A stretch of 64,000 nt of DNA, taken from positions 1-64,000 of the forward strand of contig NZ_VWSJ01000001.1 in assembly GCF_009690845.1 (NCBI RefSeq), written 5' to 3'. The notes under the pieces were generated by a model, which was given only the letters and a program-made list of their open reading frames with translations, was not told the DNA's origin and made no database searches. Origin of the DNA: Campylobacter portucalensis. GTDB taxonomy: Bacteria > Campylobacterota > Campylobacteria > Campylobacterales > Campylobacteraceae. Shown in pieces: positions 56,048 through 64,000 of the stretch. A program made the translations under genes and the position numbers. The number at the start of each line of letters is the position of its first letter. The first letter of the stretch is position 1.

Positions 56048-56325
56048 TTATTTAAAAGTAAATATCATTTTTCCTGCACAAGTTAAAAACAATATATTCT
56101 CATCAACCACCGATCCTGCACTTAAAATACCAAAATTTACTATACCTTTTAAGCTATTTAATATGTAAATCAGGTATGTATCTACCTTATAGAGCTAATT
56201 AATGGCATTTTCATACACTTTACCAAAACAACATTTTCACTAAATAAGCCCTTTTTTCAAATAGCCAACGCAAAGCACCTTCTTTCTTTATCAAAATAAC
56301 CGCCACAAACCCAACTATTTTTTTT
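56048..56325 (-). pseudogene. Unidentified coding debris
   Basis: The minus strand shows protein-like pieces in shifted frames: WVCGGYFDKERRCFALAI, then after a stop KKGLFSENVVLVKCMKMP, then in another frame VNFGILSAGSVVDE and ILFLTCAGKMIFTFK ending at a stop at 56048. The last piece has a beta-strand rhythm. They look like one dead gene, but I cannot name a family. Confidence 0.35.
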
Positions 56326-56722
56326 TAAAAGCACAACTCTAAAAATATTTAGCAATTGCATGTATCAGTTATCGCTAACATAATTTTGTATATTTATTGC
56401 CCAAATGATTAAATTTAACAAAATTTTAATTATAATTTATACTTTTTATAAATTTCTTATGAAATTCTCTCATATAAGTCTTTGGCTAGTTATTGGCTCT
56501 ATTATTGCTCGTCTTGTAAATAATCTTTAAAACACCATATAAATACAAAAGCCATTTATTTCTCACGATAGTTAGTTTGATTTATTTGTTTCTAAACGCC
56601 AACAATAAACGACATTATACAAAATCAGCATCCAAATATCTAAGTGAGTTTTTACTTATTTTTGGTTAATTAGCATTTCTACTGTGCTTTTAAAAAATTT
56701 CTGGATGCATAATGTTGCAACA
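56326..56722. other. Gene desert, right part
   Basis: AT-rich, no complete gene. A short plus-strand frame at about 56459 reads KFSHISLWLVIGSIIARLVN, which resembles a membrane helix and may be another gene fragment. No clear terminator for tcdA was found. Confidence 0.45.
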
Positions 56723-57400
56723 CTAGTCATAATTAGCCATAATTAACCTATCTACCACATAGCTCGCTAAAAAATTACCAAAAGTTGCAGTAACTCCCAT
56801 AAAACTTCCAAGCTTTTTGCAATTAGGCACTTCTGTTGAATAAACTACATCAAAATCTTTCTTAAAACCACTTTTTTTGAGTTCATATCTAAATTTTTTA
56901 GCTAACGGATTAGTGTGAGTTTGCCAAATGTTAGTTATCTTTATAAGTGCTGGATTTAGGAGTTTTGCACCACCCATAGAACTAACAAATTTAGTTTTGT
57001 TAGTTGTGTTATTAACAATTTTATTAGCCAAAGCTACTTTTGCCCCAACATCATCTATCGCATCAATTACAAAATCAAATTTATTAAAATCGAAATTATC
57101 AATAAACTCATCATCAATCAAAGAATAAATTGGTTCTATACCGCTAAATTTATCAGCAAAAACTTCAACTTTTTTAGCTCCTAAATTTTCACTTCCAATT
57201 TGACGATTTTGATTTGTTATCTCAAAAATATCCTTATCCACAATACTTAAATTTATAATCCCACTTCTATACAAAACCTCAATGCAAGCCCCGCCAACAC
57301 CGCCACAACCACAAACTAAAACTTTTGCGCTTTGTAATTTTTCAAAATTTTCTTCTCCCAAAAGCCACCTAAGGCGAGTAAATCTATCTATTCTATCCAT
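56723..57400 (-). CDS. tcdA: tRNA threonylcarbamoyladenosine dehydratase-like (TcdA), ThiF/MoeB superfamily
   Basis: E1-like enzyme; TcdA cyclises t6A37 of tRNAs to ct6A using ATP. The 225-residue protein opens RIDRFTRLRWLLGEENFEKL, the TcdA-type N-terminus, then the nucleotide loop VLVCGCGGVGGACIEVL near residue 27, DKDIFEITNQNRQIGS near 55 and VIDAIDDVGAKVALA near 110. It is shorter than E. coli TcdA (C-terminal membrane segment missing), as in related bacteria. It overlaps the surE stop by 13 bases. Confidence 0.85.
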   Translation of the reverse strand: MDRIDRFTRLRWLLGEENFEKLQSAKVLVCGCGGVGGACIEVLYRSGIINLSIVDKDIFEITNQNRQIGSENLGAKKVEVFADKFSGIEPIYSLIDDEFIDNFDFNKFDFVIDAIDDVGAKVALANKIVNNTTNKTKFVSSMGGAKLLNPALIKITNIWQTHTNPLAKKFRYELKKSGFKKDFDVVYSTEVPNCKKLGSFMGVTATFGNFLASYVVDRLIMANYD

Positions 57401-58161
57401 TTTAAAACGCCTTGCATCGATGAATAATCGGTTAAATTTAAATTTAAAGGAGTTAGGCTTGCATAGCCGTTATAAATAGCCTCTAAATCTGTATTTTTGT
57501 TTTGATTTATATCAAAATTTATTTGCATTTTTCCTAGCCAAAAATACTCAACATCGCGCGGATTCTTACAAAACTGAGCTTGTGTATCATAATCTTTACA
57601 ACCAGCTTCAACAACTTTTATGCCTTTAAAATCTTGCCTGCAAACTGCTGGAATATTTAAATTTAAAAATCTATTTTTTGACAAAGGATAGCCATTTTCA
57701 AAAATTTTTCTTACTAAATTATGAGTGATTTCACACGCTAAATCAAATCCAAATTTCTCCAAACTATCGCCATCATAAAATTGAGAAACGCTAATAGAAT
57801 TTATACCTTGCAAAACGCCCTCCATAGCACCGCCACAAGTCCCTGAATAAGTAATATCTTGAGCTAAATTTGCACCGTGATTTATACCACTTATAATCAA
57901 GTCTGGCTTTTTGTCGCAAAACAAAGTGTGAAGCCCTAAATATATACAATCGCTAGGCGTTCCATCTACTAGTTTATAAAAATTATCATCAACTTTTACA
58001 AATTTTAGGGGTTTTGTTAATGTCAAAGAATGAGCACAAGCCGATTTTTCAGAGCTTGGAGCGACTATTGTAACTTTTGCAATATCTTTTAAAGCATAAG
58101 CTAATTCTAGTAAGCCTTTTGCTTCAAAACCATCATCGTTTGTTATTAAAATTTCTTTCAA
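57388..58161 (-). CDS. surE: 5'/3'-nucleotidase SurE
   Basis: Stationary-phase survival phosphatase acting on nucleoside monophosphates. The 257-residue protein starts with TTG at 58161 (AAAGGAT upstream) and opens KEILITNDDGFEAKGL, with the metal-binding DD; APSSEKSACAHSLTL near residue 37, DGTPSDCIYLGLH near 69 and ISGINHGANLAQDITYSGTCGGAMEG (in two blocks) near 92 are the family signatures. It heads a two-gene operon with tcdA and diverges from lpxB. Confidence 0.95.
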   Translation of the reverse strand: MKEILITNDDGFEAKGLLELAYALKDIAKVTIVAPSSEKSACAHSLTLTKPLKFVKVDDNFYKLVDGTPSDCIYLGLHTLFCDKKPDLIISGINHGANLAQDITYSGTCGGAMEGVLQGINSISVSQFYDGDSLEKFGFDLACEITHNLVRKIFENGYPLSKNRFLNLNIPAVCRQDFKGIKVVEAGCKDYDTQAQFCKNPRDVEYFWLGKMQINFDINQNKNTDLEAIYNGYASLTPLNLNLTDYSSMQGVLKWIE

Positions 58162-58181
58162 AATTTATCCTTTTTGCCTTA

Positions 58182-58187
58182 ATTTTA
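58182..58187 (-). promoter_or_regulatory. Candidate -10 box (TAAAAT) for surE-tcdA
   Basis: ATGTTAAAAT on the minus strand, 21 bases before the TTG start; close, leaving a short leader. Confidence 0.35.
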
Positions 58188-58199
58188 ACATAATTTTGT

Positions 58200-58205
58200 T
58201 ATAAT
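58200..58205 (+). promoter_or_regulatory. Candidate -10 box (TATAAT) for lpxB-greA-lpxH-like
   Basis: TTTTGTTATAAT on the plus strand, 24 bases before the lpxB ATG. Confidence 0.5.
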
Positions 58206-58228
58206 AACCTAAAAAATTTAGGAAATTT

Positions 58229-59260
58229 ATGAAAAATATTTTGGTTTCTTGTCTTGAGCCATCAGCGAATTTGCATTTATCAGGCATATTAAAATTCGCT
58301 CGCAACTATAAACTAGAAGGAATTTTTGATCCAAAATTTGGCAAACCTCTTATTTCAAGTAGTGAATTTTGTGCTATGGGTTTTGTGGAAGTTTTGCCGC
58401 TTATTTTTAAAGCAAAAAAAGCTATAAAAAATATGGTAAATTTAGCCAAAAATAGCGACGAAATTTTACTAATAGATAGCCCCGCTTTTAATCTACCTCT
58501 TGCAAAAGCCATCAAAAAAGCTGGTATAAAAACAAAAATTACATATTATATTTTGCCACAAGTTTGGGCCTGGAAAAAAAATAGAGTCAAAAAAGTAGAA
58601 AAATATTGTGATAATTTAGCCTCCATTTTACCATTTGATTCTAAATTTTATAACAAATCAAAATTCGTAGGTCATCCTTTACTAGATGAGATAAATTACC
58701 AAAAAACTTCATATAAAAAAAATAAAATCATCTCATTTTTACCTGGTTCAAGAAAATCTGAAATTTCAAGATTGATGCCTATTTTTAGAGAACTTACTGC
58801 CAAATTTGATGGTTTTAAAAAACTCTTAGTTGTGCCTTTAAATTTAAAAGATTGCATAGATGAAATTTACGGCGATGTGAGTAAATTTGAGGTTGTATTT
58901 GATACAAAAACAGCACTTTTAAAAAGTGAATTTGCTTTTATTTGCTCAGGTACAGCAACACTTGAAGCAGCTCTTATTGGCACTCCATTTGTACTTTGCT
59001 ATAAAGCAAAGGCTATTGATATTTTTATAGCAAAAAGAGTTGTTAATATAAAATACGCTGGTCTTGCAAATATAATGTATGATTTTATGGGAAGAGATCC
59101 TTTTCATAAAGAGCTAATCCAAAATGATGTAACTTTGCAAAATTTATATCAAGCGTATGTAAATTGCAATCCTAATGATTTTTTAGAAGCAAGTCAAGTT
59201 TTAAAGCAATACTTAAAATTTGGAAGTGCTTTAAATATGGTAAAAATTTTAAATTTATAA
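58229..59260 (+). CDS. lpxB: Lipid-A-disaccharide synthase (LpxB)
   Basis: GT19 glycosyltransferase joining UDP-diacylglucosamine and lipid X. The 343-residue protein has [15 protein letters not shown] at the start (family: GExSGD-type position), [21 protein letters not shown] near residue 90, [21 protein letters not shown] near 111, [15 protein letters not shown] near 170 and [21 protein letters not shown] near 234. It is somewhat shorter than in E. coli. It pairs with the LpxH-like gene two genes downstream, placing two consecutive lipid A steps in one operon. Confidence 0.94.
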   Translation: MKNILVSCLEPSANLHLSGILKFARNYKLEGIFDPKFGKPLISSSEFCAMGFVEVLPLIFKAKKAIKNMVNLAKNSDEILLIDSPAFNLPLAKAIKKAGIKTKITYYILPQVWAWKKNRVKKVEKYCDNLASILPFDSKFYNKSKFVGHPLLDEINYQKTSYKKNKIISFLPGSRKSEISRLMPIFRELTAKFDGFKKLLVVPLNLKDCIDEIYGDVSKFEVVFDTKTALLKSEFAFICSGTATLEAALIGTPFVLCYKAKAIDIFIAKRVVNIKYAGLANIMYDFMGRDPFHKELIQNDVTLQNLYQAYVNCNPNDFLEASQVLKQYLKFGSALNMVKILNL

Positions 59261-59272
59261 TTAAGGAGCATT

Positions 59273-59758
59273 ATGACAACAGAACCAATGACTTTATATG
59301 GATATGAAAAATTATCATCAGAACTTAGAGATTTAAAACTAGTTCAAAGACCAAAAATAGTTGAAGAAGTCGATATAGCAAGAAGCCACGGAGATTTAAA
59401 AGAAAATGCAGAATATCACGCCGCAAAAGAAAAACAAGCTTTTATTGAAGCAAGGATAGCTGAAATAGGAAATTTAATCGCAAAAGCTCAAGTAATTGAT
59501 CCAAGCAGTTATGAGCATAATAGGGTTAAATTTGGCTCAACAATTACAATTATGGATGTAGAGAGCGAGATTGAAAAAACTTATACAATAGTAGGCACTA
59601 GTGAAAGCAATTTAGATAAAAATTTAATTAGCATCAACACCCCTCTTGCAAGAGGATTGATTGGAAAACAAGAAGGGGATAGCGTTATATTAAATTTACC
59701 AAATGGCACAACTGAGATTGAGATAGTTAAAATTTGCTATAAAGAGATTGAATTTTAA
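59273..59758 (+). CDS. greA: Transcription elongation factor GreA
   Basis: Rescues backtracked RNA polymerase by stimulating transcript cleavage. The 161-residue protein has the N-terminal coiled coil (about 1-75) with the tip acidic residues in [19 protein letters not shown], and a C-terminal FKBP-like domain beginning [10 protein letters not shown] near residue 84 and including [13 protein letters not shown]. Its placement between lpxB and an LpxH-like gene is conserved in Campylobacter. Confidence 0.96.
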   Translation: MTTEPMTLYGYEKLSSELRDLKLVQRPKIVEEVDIARSHGDLKENAEYHAAKEKQAFIEARIAEIGNLIAKAQVIDPSSYEHNRVKFGSTITIMDVESEIEKTYTIVGTSESNLDKNLISINTPLARGLIGKQEGDSVILNLPNGTTEIEIVKICYKEIEF

Positions 59759-59767
59759 AGAAAATTT

Positions 59768-60478
59768 ATGGAATTTGAGTTAAAGCAAGATGCGATTTTT
59801 ATAAGTGATGCGCATGCAAATGAAAATCGTCCTTATTTTTTTGAATTTTTAAAAAATACTAAAAAAAATTTGCCTAAATTTAGTCAAATTTTTTTTATGG
59901 GCGATATGTTCGATTTTTTGGCAAATACAACTTTTACTCAAAAATTTTATCAAAAAGAGATAAATTTGATTAACCAATTATCTCAAATTTATGAAATTTT
60001 TTATTTTGAGGGAAATCACGATTTTAATTTAAAAAATATTTTTCCAAAAGTAAAAGTTTTTAATCATAAATCGCAGCCAGTTTTATTTAAAACAAAATTT
60101 AATCAAAAAATTTTGCTAGCACACGGGGATTTGTTTTTGCCAATTTTAACTCAAAATTTTATGCTTTTTTTGAGAAACAAGCCCTTTTTAAAGGTTATGA
60201 ATTTTTTAGATCTTTTATTTAAATTTAAAATTTCAAAAGCTATATTAAAAAGTCAAAAAGATAAAATTTTATATAAAAAATTTATAAATTTTGATAAATA
60301 CATAGCAAAAAAATTAATTAACTATGATGGCGATTACGTTATCGAGGGACATTATCATCAAGATGTAAAATTTCAAATGGATGATAAAATTTATATAAAT
60401 TTAAACTCATACGCAGTAACACAAAAAATTTATGTGGTAAATTTTAGTGAAAATGGGCTTATTTTAAACGGAATTTAG
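59768..60478 (+). CDS. Metallophosphatase, probable UDP-2,3-diacylglucosamine diphosphatase (LpxH-like)
   Basis: A 236-residue calcineurin-like phosphoesterase. Metal-site blocks are all present: ISDAHANEN near residue 12, FFMGDMFDFL near 41, FEGNHDFN near 79, LLAHGDLF near 118 and IEGHYHQD near 195. Between the last two is a helical insertion that may bind acyl chains, as in LpxH. Being in one operon with lpxB supports hydrolysis of UDP-diacylglucosamine to lipid X, but substrate is inferred. Confidence 0.8.
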   Translation: MEFELKQDAIFISDAHANENRPYFFEFLKNTKKNLPKFSQIFFMGDMFDFLANTTFTQKFYQKEINLINQLSQIYEIFYFEGNHDFNLKNIFPKVKVFNHKSQPVLFKTKFNQKILLAHGDLFLPILTQNFMLFLRNKPFLKVMNFLDLLFKFKISKAILKSQKDKILYKKFINFDKYIAKKLINYDGDYVIEGHYHQDVKFQMDDKIYINLNSYAVTQKIYVVNFSENGLILNGI

Positions 60479-60484
60479 TATAAT
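60479..60484 (+). promoter_or_regulatory. Candidate -10 box (TATAAT) for serB-tal
   Basis: TATAAT directly after the LpxH-like stop, only 18 bases before the serB ATG; may give a very short leader or be chance. Confidence 0.3.
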
Positions 60485-60501
60485 TATTAAAAAGGATTTT
60501 T

Positions 60502-61125
60502 ATGATAAAACTTTGTATTTTTGACTTTGACAATACCATAATGGATGGTGAAACTATCGATTTTATGGCAAGATTGATAGGAAAAGAAGAGATTGTAAAA
60601 GATTTGACGCTAAAAGCTATGAAAGGCGAGCTTGATTTTTTTGAAAGTTTAAAAGCTAGGGCTTTAAATTTAAAGGGGCTAAGAGTTGATGAGGCTAAAA
60701 ATGCTCTTTTAAATTTACCATATATCAACGGAGCAAAAGATTTGATTGCATATTTAAAGAAAAAAGGCATAAAAGTTGTTGTTTTTAGCGGAGGATATCA
60801 TTTAGCAACAGATATCGCAAAAGAAATTTTAGGATTTGATGCTAGTTTTGCTAATTATTTGCACGAAAAAGACGGAATTTTAACTGGTGAAGTTGGCGGA
60901 GAGATGATGTTTGGATACTCAAAAGGGAAGGTTTTAGAAGAGATTCAAAATTTAATGGGCTTACAAAAAGATGAAATTATGTGTGTTGGAGATGGGGCTA
61001 ATGATATTTCTATGTTTAAAAAAGCTGGATTATCTGTGGCTTTTTGTGCAAAAGATGTGCTTAAAAAATACGCTACACACATTGTTGATATTAAAGATTT
61101 AAGGGAGTTAAAAAAGTATGTATGA
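60502..61125 (+). CDS. serB: Phosphoserine phosphatase (SerB)
   Basis: Last step of serine synthesis. The 207-residue HAD-family enzyme has motif I FDFDNTIMDGETI (DxDxT) near residue 7, motif II VVFSGGYHLA near 94 and motif III/IV GDGANDISMFKKAG near 154. There is no N-terminal ACT domain, as in other epsilonproteobacteria. The end overlaps tal by 8 bases. Confidence 0.92.
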   Translation: MIKLCIFDFDNTIMDGETIDFMARLIGKEEIVKDLTLKAMKGELDFFESLKARALNLKGLRVDEAKNALLNLPYINGAKDLIAYLKKKGIKVVVFSGGYHLATDIAKEILGFDASFANYLHEKDGILTGEVGGEMMFGYSKGKVLEEIQNLMGLQKDEIMCVGDGANDISMFKKAGLSVAFCAKDVLKKYATHIVDIKDLRELKKYV

Positions 61126-62110
61126 TGGAAATTTTTCACTTTGGTGTGATTTTGTAGAGAGAGATTTTATAGGTGGTGAATTTAAAGAACTTTTAAACAA
61201 TCAAACAATCAACGGTGCTACATCAAATCCTAGCATTTTTAAAAGTGCTATTTTAAATTCATCTGCTTATCTTAAACAAAAAGAGGATTTTAAACATAAA
61301 AAAGCAAAAGATTTATATGAAATTCTTGCTACAACAGATATCAAACTTGCAGCACAAGCTATGCTTAAAAATTTTGCAAATAAAGACGATGGCTTTATAA
61401 GTATTGAAGTAGATCCAAATTTAAGCGATAATGCAAACGCAACTTATGAAGAGGGAAAGAGACTTTATGGAAAAATTGCAATGCCTAATGTTATGATTAA
61501 AATTCCTGCTACTGAAGCTGGATTTGAAGCTATGAGTGATTTAATGTCAAAAGGAGTTAATATAAATGCTACTTTGATATTTTCTCCAACTCAAACTAAA
61601 AAATGCCTAGATGCTTTCCAAAGCGGAACTGAAAAATTTAAAAAACGCTTTTTAAATGCCGACTTACCGCAAGGTGTTATAAGTGTTTTTGTAAGTAGAT
61701 TTGATAGATTGATGGATGATAAATTTAATGAATTAGGGATAGAAAAATCAAAACTTGGAATTTACAATGCCACAAAATGCTATCACTTAATACAAGAAGC
61801 AAATTTGCCAAATGTAAGAACTCTTTTTGCAAGCACTGGCGTAAAAGGAGATGATTTAAAAGCTAGTTACTATATAGATGAGCTTATGTTTAAAAATGCC
61901 ATAAATACAGCTCCTCTTGAAACTATAAAAGCATTTTTAGAAAAAAAACAAGAGATAAAAGAGCCTGCTAATCAAAAAATATTGGATGAATATTTTGCAA
62001 ATTTAGAAAAAAATGAAATTTGTATGAAAGATGTTTATAGCAAGCTTTTAAGCGACGGCCTAAATCAATTTGAAATCGCTTTTGATGAAATTTTAAAAAG
62101 TTTAAAATAA
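61118..62110 (+). CDS. tal: Transaldolase (Tal)
   Basis: Transfers a dihydroxyacetone unit between pentose-phosphate pathway sugars. The 330-residue barrel has NGATSNPSIFKSAI near residue 30, the Schiff-base lysine in NVMIKIPATEAG near 127, ATLIFSPTQTKKCLDAFQSG near 147 and NVRTLFASTGVKG near 228. It belongs to the long subfamily found in actinobacteria and epsilonproteobacteria. It overlaps serB by 8 bases and is followed after 9 bases by a PilT-like gene. Confidence 0.93.
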   Translation: MYDGNFSLWCDFVERDFIGGEFKELLNNQTINGATSNPSIFKSAILNSSAYLKQKEDFKHKKAKDLYEILATTDIKLAAQAMLKNFANKDDGFISIEVDPNLSDNANATYEEGKRLYGKIAMPNVMIKIPATEAGFEAMSDLMSKGVNINATLIFSPTQTKKCLDAFQSGTEKFKKRFLNADLPQGVISVFVSRFDRLMDDKFNELGIEKSKLGIYNATKCYHLIQEANLPNVRTLFASTGVKGDDLKASYYIDELMFKNAINTAPLETIKAFLEKKQEIKEPANQKILDEYFANLEKNEICMKDVYSKLLSDGLNQFEIAFDEILKSLK

Positions 62111-62119
62111 GGTGTTAAA

Positions 62120-63262
62120 ATGGTAAATGAATTTTCAAATTTAAAAAAACTTGATAGCTACTTAAATTTATTAATCAAGCATGGCGGAAGCGACTTACAT
62201 ATGAAAGCAGGCTCTATAATTAGGATCAGAATAAACGGAGAGTTAAAAAAAGTTGGTGATAAAATTTTTACAAAAAATGATTCAGTCGCTCTGGCACAAG
62301 GACTTGCTGGCGGTGATTATGATAGATTGCTAGAACAAAAAAGTTTAGATTTTAGTTACGCTTTGGGAAGCGATTACAGATTTCGTGTAAATATATTTTT
62401 ACAATTAGATGGTATTAGCTTTGTTTTTAGGGTAATTCCTGCAAAAATTCCATCAATTGATGATCTAAAGCTTCCAAAAATTATCAAAAAAATTTCAGAT
62501 GAAACAATGCGTGGATTGATTCTAATAACAGGTCCAACAGGAAGTGGAAAAACAACAACAATCGCAAGTATGATAGATAGAATAAACAACAAAAGAAATA
62601 GCCACATTATAACAATCGAAGATCCTGTTGAATTTGTGTTTAAAGATGATAGATGCATTATAAATCAAAGATCAATTGGAAGTAATTGTAATAATTTTGC
62701 CGATTCTCTTCGTGCAGCATTAAGAGAAGATCCTGATATCATTTTTGTTGGAGAAATGAGAGATTTAGAGACGATTGAAACAGCACTTCACGCTGCAGAA
62801 ACAGGACACCTTGTACTATCTACATTGCATACAATTGATGCAAAAGAAAGCATTAATAGGGTTGTTTCTATGTTTGAAAAAGAGGAGCAAGAAAGAATTA
62901 GATTAAGCCTAGCTTCTGTTTTAGCAGCCACCATTTCACAACGTCTTGCAATTTCAAATGATGGCGGAAGAAGAGCTGTTGTTGAGGTGCTTATAAAAAA
63001 TACTAGAATAAAAGATATGATTCTAGAAAATAGAATTCACGAAATCCCTGATGCTATACAAGATGGTAAAAATACGTATGGAATGCAAACTTTTGATCAA
63101 CATCTTTTAGAATTATATGAACAAGGAATAGTTTCAAAAGATGAGGCTTTAGATAAAAGCACAAATAGAGGAGATCTTGATATTATGATTAAAAACATAA
63201 TAGCCAAAAAAACTGGCGGACAATCAAAAGATGAAAATTTAATCAAACTTCAAGATGTTTAA
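62120..63262 (+). CDS. Second PilT-type ATPase (PilT/PilU-like)
   Basis: A 380-residue AAA+ secretion ATPase. SDLHMKAG near residue 25, Walker A GPTGSGKTT beginning at 138, Asp box IITIEDPVEF, Walker B region IIFVGEMRDLETIETALHAAET and His box LSTLHTIDAKESINRVVSMF are clear. The C-terminus, MQTFDQHLLELYEQGIVSKDEALDKS, resembles PilU/PilT tails. It lacks the exact AIRNLIRE motif, with RIKDMILEN at that place. Paralogue of 30791. No pilus genes adjoin it. Confidence 0.9.
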   Translation: MVNEFSNLKKLDSYLNLLIKHGGSDLHMKAGSIIRIRINGELKKVGDKIFTKNDSVALAQGLAGGDYDRLLEQKSLDFSYALGSDYRFRVNIFLQLDGISFVFRVIPAKIPSIDDLKLPKIIKKISDETMRGLILITGPTGSGKTTTIASMIDRINNKRNSHIITIEDPVEFVFKDDRCIINQRSIGSNCNNFADSLRAALREDPDIIFVGEMRDLETIETALHAAETGHLVLSTLHTIDAKESINRVVSMFEKEEQERIRLSLASVLAATISQRLAISNDGGRRAVVEVLIKNTRIKDMILENRIHEIPDAIQDGKNTYGMQTFDQHLLELYEQGIVSKDEALDKSTNRGDLDIMIKNIIAKKTGGQSKDENLIKLQDV

Positions 63263-63322
63263 AGCTAAATTTAGTAAATTTTGGCTAAAATCTCAAGTTT
63301 ATTTTATTATGAAAGGAAAGCG

Positions 63323-63859
63323 ATGTTAGAAGGTATCGTTAGAGAGAGTATCGGCAAAAAGTCTGCTAAGGCTTTAAAAAGAGATGGTTATCTAATCGCT
63401 AATGTTTATGCGAAAGGATTTGAAAATATAAATGCTGCATTTAAATCAAATGAATTTATAAAATATGTTAGAAATAAAACAACATTAGCATTTGATATAA
63501 AACTTGGCGATAAAACATATAAAGTAGTAGTTGAAGAGTATCAAAAACATCCAGTTACAAACGATTTAACTCATGTAGATTTAAGGGTTGTGCTTGATGA
63601 TGTAAAATCAAGATATTTTATACCAGTAAAACTTACAGGAACGCCTATTGGTTTAAAAAATAAAGGCGTATTGGTTCAATCAAAAAGAAGATTAAATGTT
63701 GAATGCTTTGGCAAAGATCTTCCAAATTCTTTTATTTTAGATGTAACTAAGCTAGATACAGGAGATTCTATTATAGTAAGAGAGGTAGAAGTTCCAAATG
63801 GTGTAAAAATATTAGATGGCAGTGATGTTGCAGTTGTTGGGGTATTGACTGCTAAATAG
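63323..63859 (+). CDS. rplY: 50S ribosomal protein bL25 (RplY/Ctc)
   Basis: Binds 5S rRNA. The start at 63323 gives [29 protein letters not shown], standard for the Ctc form, and has AAAGGAAAG upstream; an in-frame TTG at 63281 would add 14 unlikely residues. The 178-residue protein has the N-terminal bL25 domain (1-93, with HVDLRVV) and a C-terminal beta domain ([15 protein letters not shown] onwards), the long Ctc form. It is followed by pth, the usual neighbour. Confidence 0.94.
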   Translation: MLEGIVRESIGKKSAKALKRDGYLIANVYAKGFENINAAFKSNEFIKYVRNKTTLAFDIKLGDKTYKVVVEEYQKHPVTNDLTHVDLRVVLDDVKSRYFIPVKLTGTPIGLKNKGVLVQSKRRLNVECFGKDLPNSFILDVTKLDTGDSIIVREVEVPNGVKILDGSDVAVVGVLTAK

Positions 63860-63861
63860 CT

Positions 63862-64000
63862 ATGATCTTAATCGTTGGTCTTGGAAATATCGGCAGTGAG
63901 TATAATTTAACTAGACATAATGTCGGTTTTATGCTTATTGATATTTTTAAAGACGGTAAATTTATAAATATTTCTCAAGATAAATTTAAAGGCGAGCTTT
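63862..64000 (+). CDS. pth: Peptidyl-tRNA hydrolase (Pth), 5' end only
   Basis: Starts two bases after the rplY stop and runs off the right edge after 46 codons. It reads [22 protein letters not shown], the Pth signature with the substrate-binding Asn and the catalytic His in TRHNVGF; Ile replaces the common Pro in GLGNPG. Recycles peptidyl-tRNAs released from stalled ribosomes. rplY-pth is a conserved pair. Confidence 0.92.
   Translation, partial: MILIVGLGNIGSEYNLTRHNVGFMLIDIFKDGKFINISQDKFKGEL

Overview
The window is a very AT-rich, gene-dense chromosome segment from a Campylobacter-like epsilonproteobacterium. The evidence is the N-linked protein glycosylation genes (pglB oligosaccharyltransferase, pglG), an HP0268-type small nuclease, and gene orders I recognise from Campylobacter: pssA-ftsH-prmA, gap-pgk-tpiA-fabI, cvpA-fur-lysS-glyA-SPOR-aroE, rho-dnaX, tilS-rimO, surE-tcdA and rplY-pth. 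Two PilT-type ATPases, a NosL-like protein and an unusual sialic acid locus suggest one of the less studied, non-jejuni species. I cannot name the species from sequence alone. No rRNA, tRNA, CRISPR array or intact mobile element was seen.

Layout: 1-625 is a decayed bile-acid/sodium symporter gene. 630-5760 (minus) carries leuA, preceded by a leucine-rich leader peptide, then pssA, ftsH and prmA. 5820-10174 (minus) is an apparent operon pglB-pglG-hisH-hisA. 10272-18826 (minus) is a surface glycan locus: galE/gne, a flippase, neuC, neuA, a GT2 with a G8 tract, neuB, a second flippase and a GT52 sialyltransferase-like gene. It can make CMP-sialic acid and probably attach it. 18853-24280 (minus) holds an exported ATP-dependent DNA ligase, a PolB-type exonuclease, fabI and the glycolytic tpiA-pgk-gap. 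24343-27276 holds a NadD-RsfS fusion, a YeiH-type transporter and a divergent LysR regulator. 27280-30370 (minus) is yfgM-bamB-like-unknown-coaX-hisG. 30489-37418 (plus) is a housekeeping run from gatC and pilT to aroE. 38041-41543 is rho-SIMPL-dnaX.

41544-43431 contains a fossil IS1595-type transposase and an outer-membrane barrel gene whose promoter spacer appears to contain G9. 43432-54488 carries nusA, miaB, a KDO-region-type acyltransferase, nosL-like, tilS, rimO, panC, nhaA, prfB and a Sel1 lipoprotein. 54489-56722 is a 2.2-kb gene desert with a second, more decayed IS copy, a third long G tract and unidentified coding debris. 56723-64000 carries tcdA, surE, lpxB, greA, an LpxH-like phosphatase, serB, tal, a second PilT/PilU-like ATPase, rplY and the start of pth.

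The most interesting points are (1) the G8 tract in the GT2 gene, where a 7-G allele would give a longer protein whose stop forms an ATGA overlap with neuB; (2) the G9 tract between possible promoter elements of the outer-membrane barrel gene; (3) a short leucine-rich leader upstream of leuA that looks like an attenuator peptide; (4) an in-frame NadD-RsfS fusion that keeps an internal ribosome-binding site; and (5) sialic acid genes placed directly against pglB.
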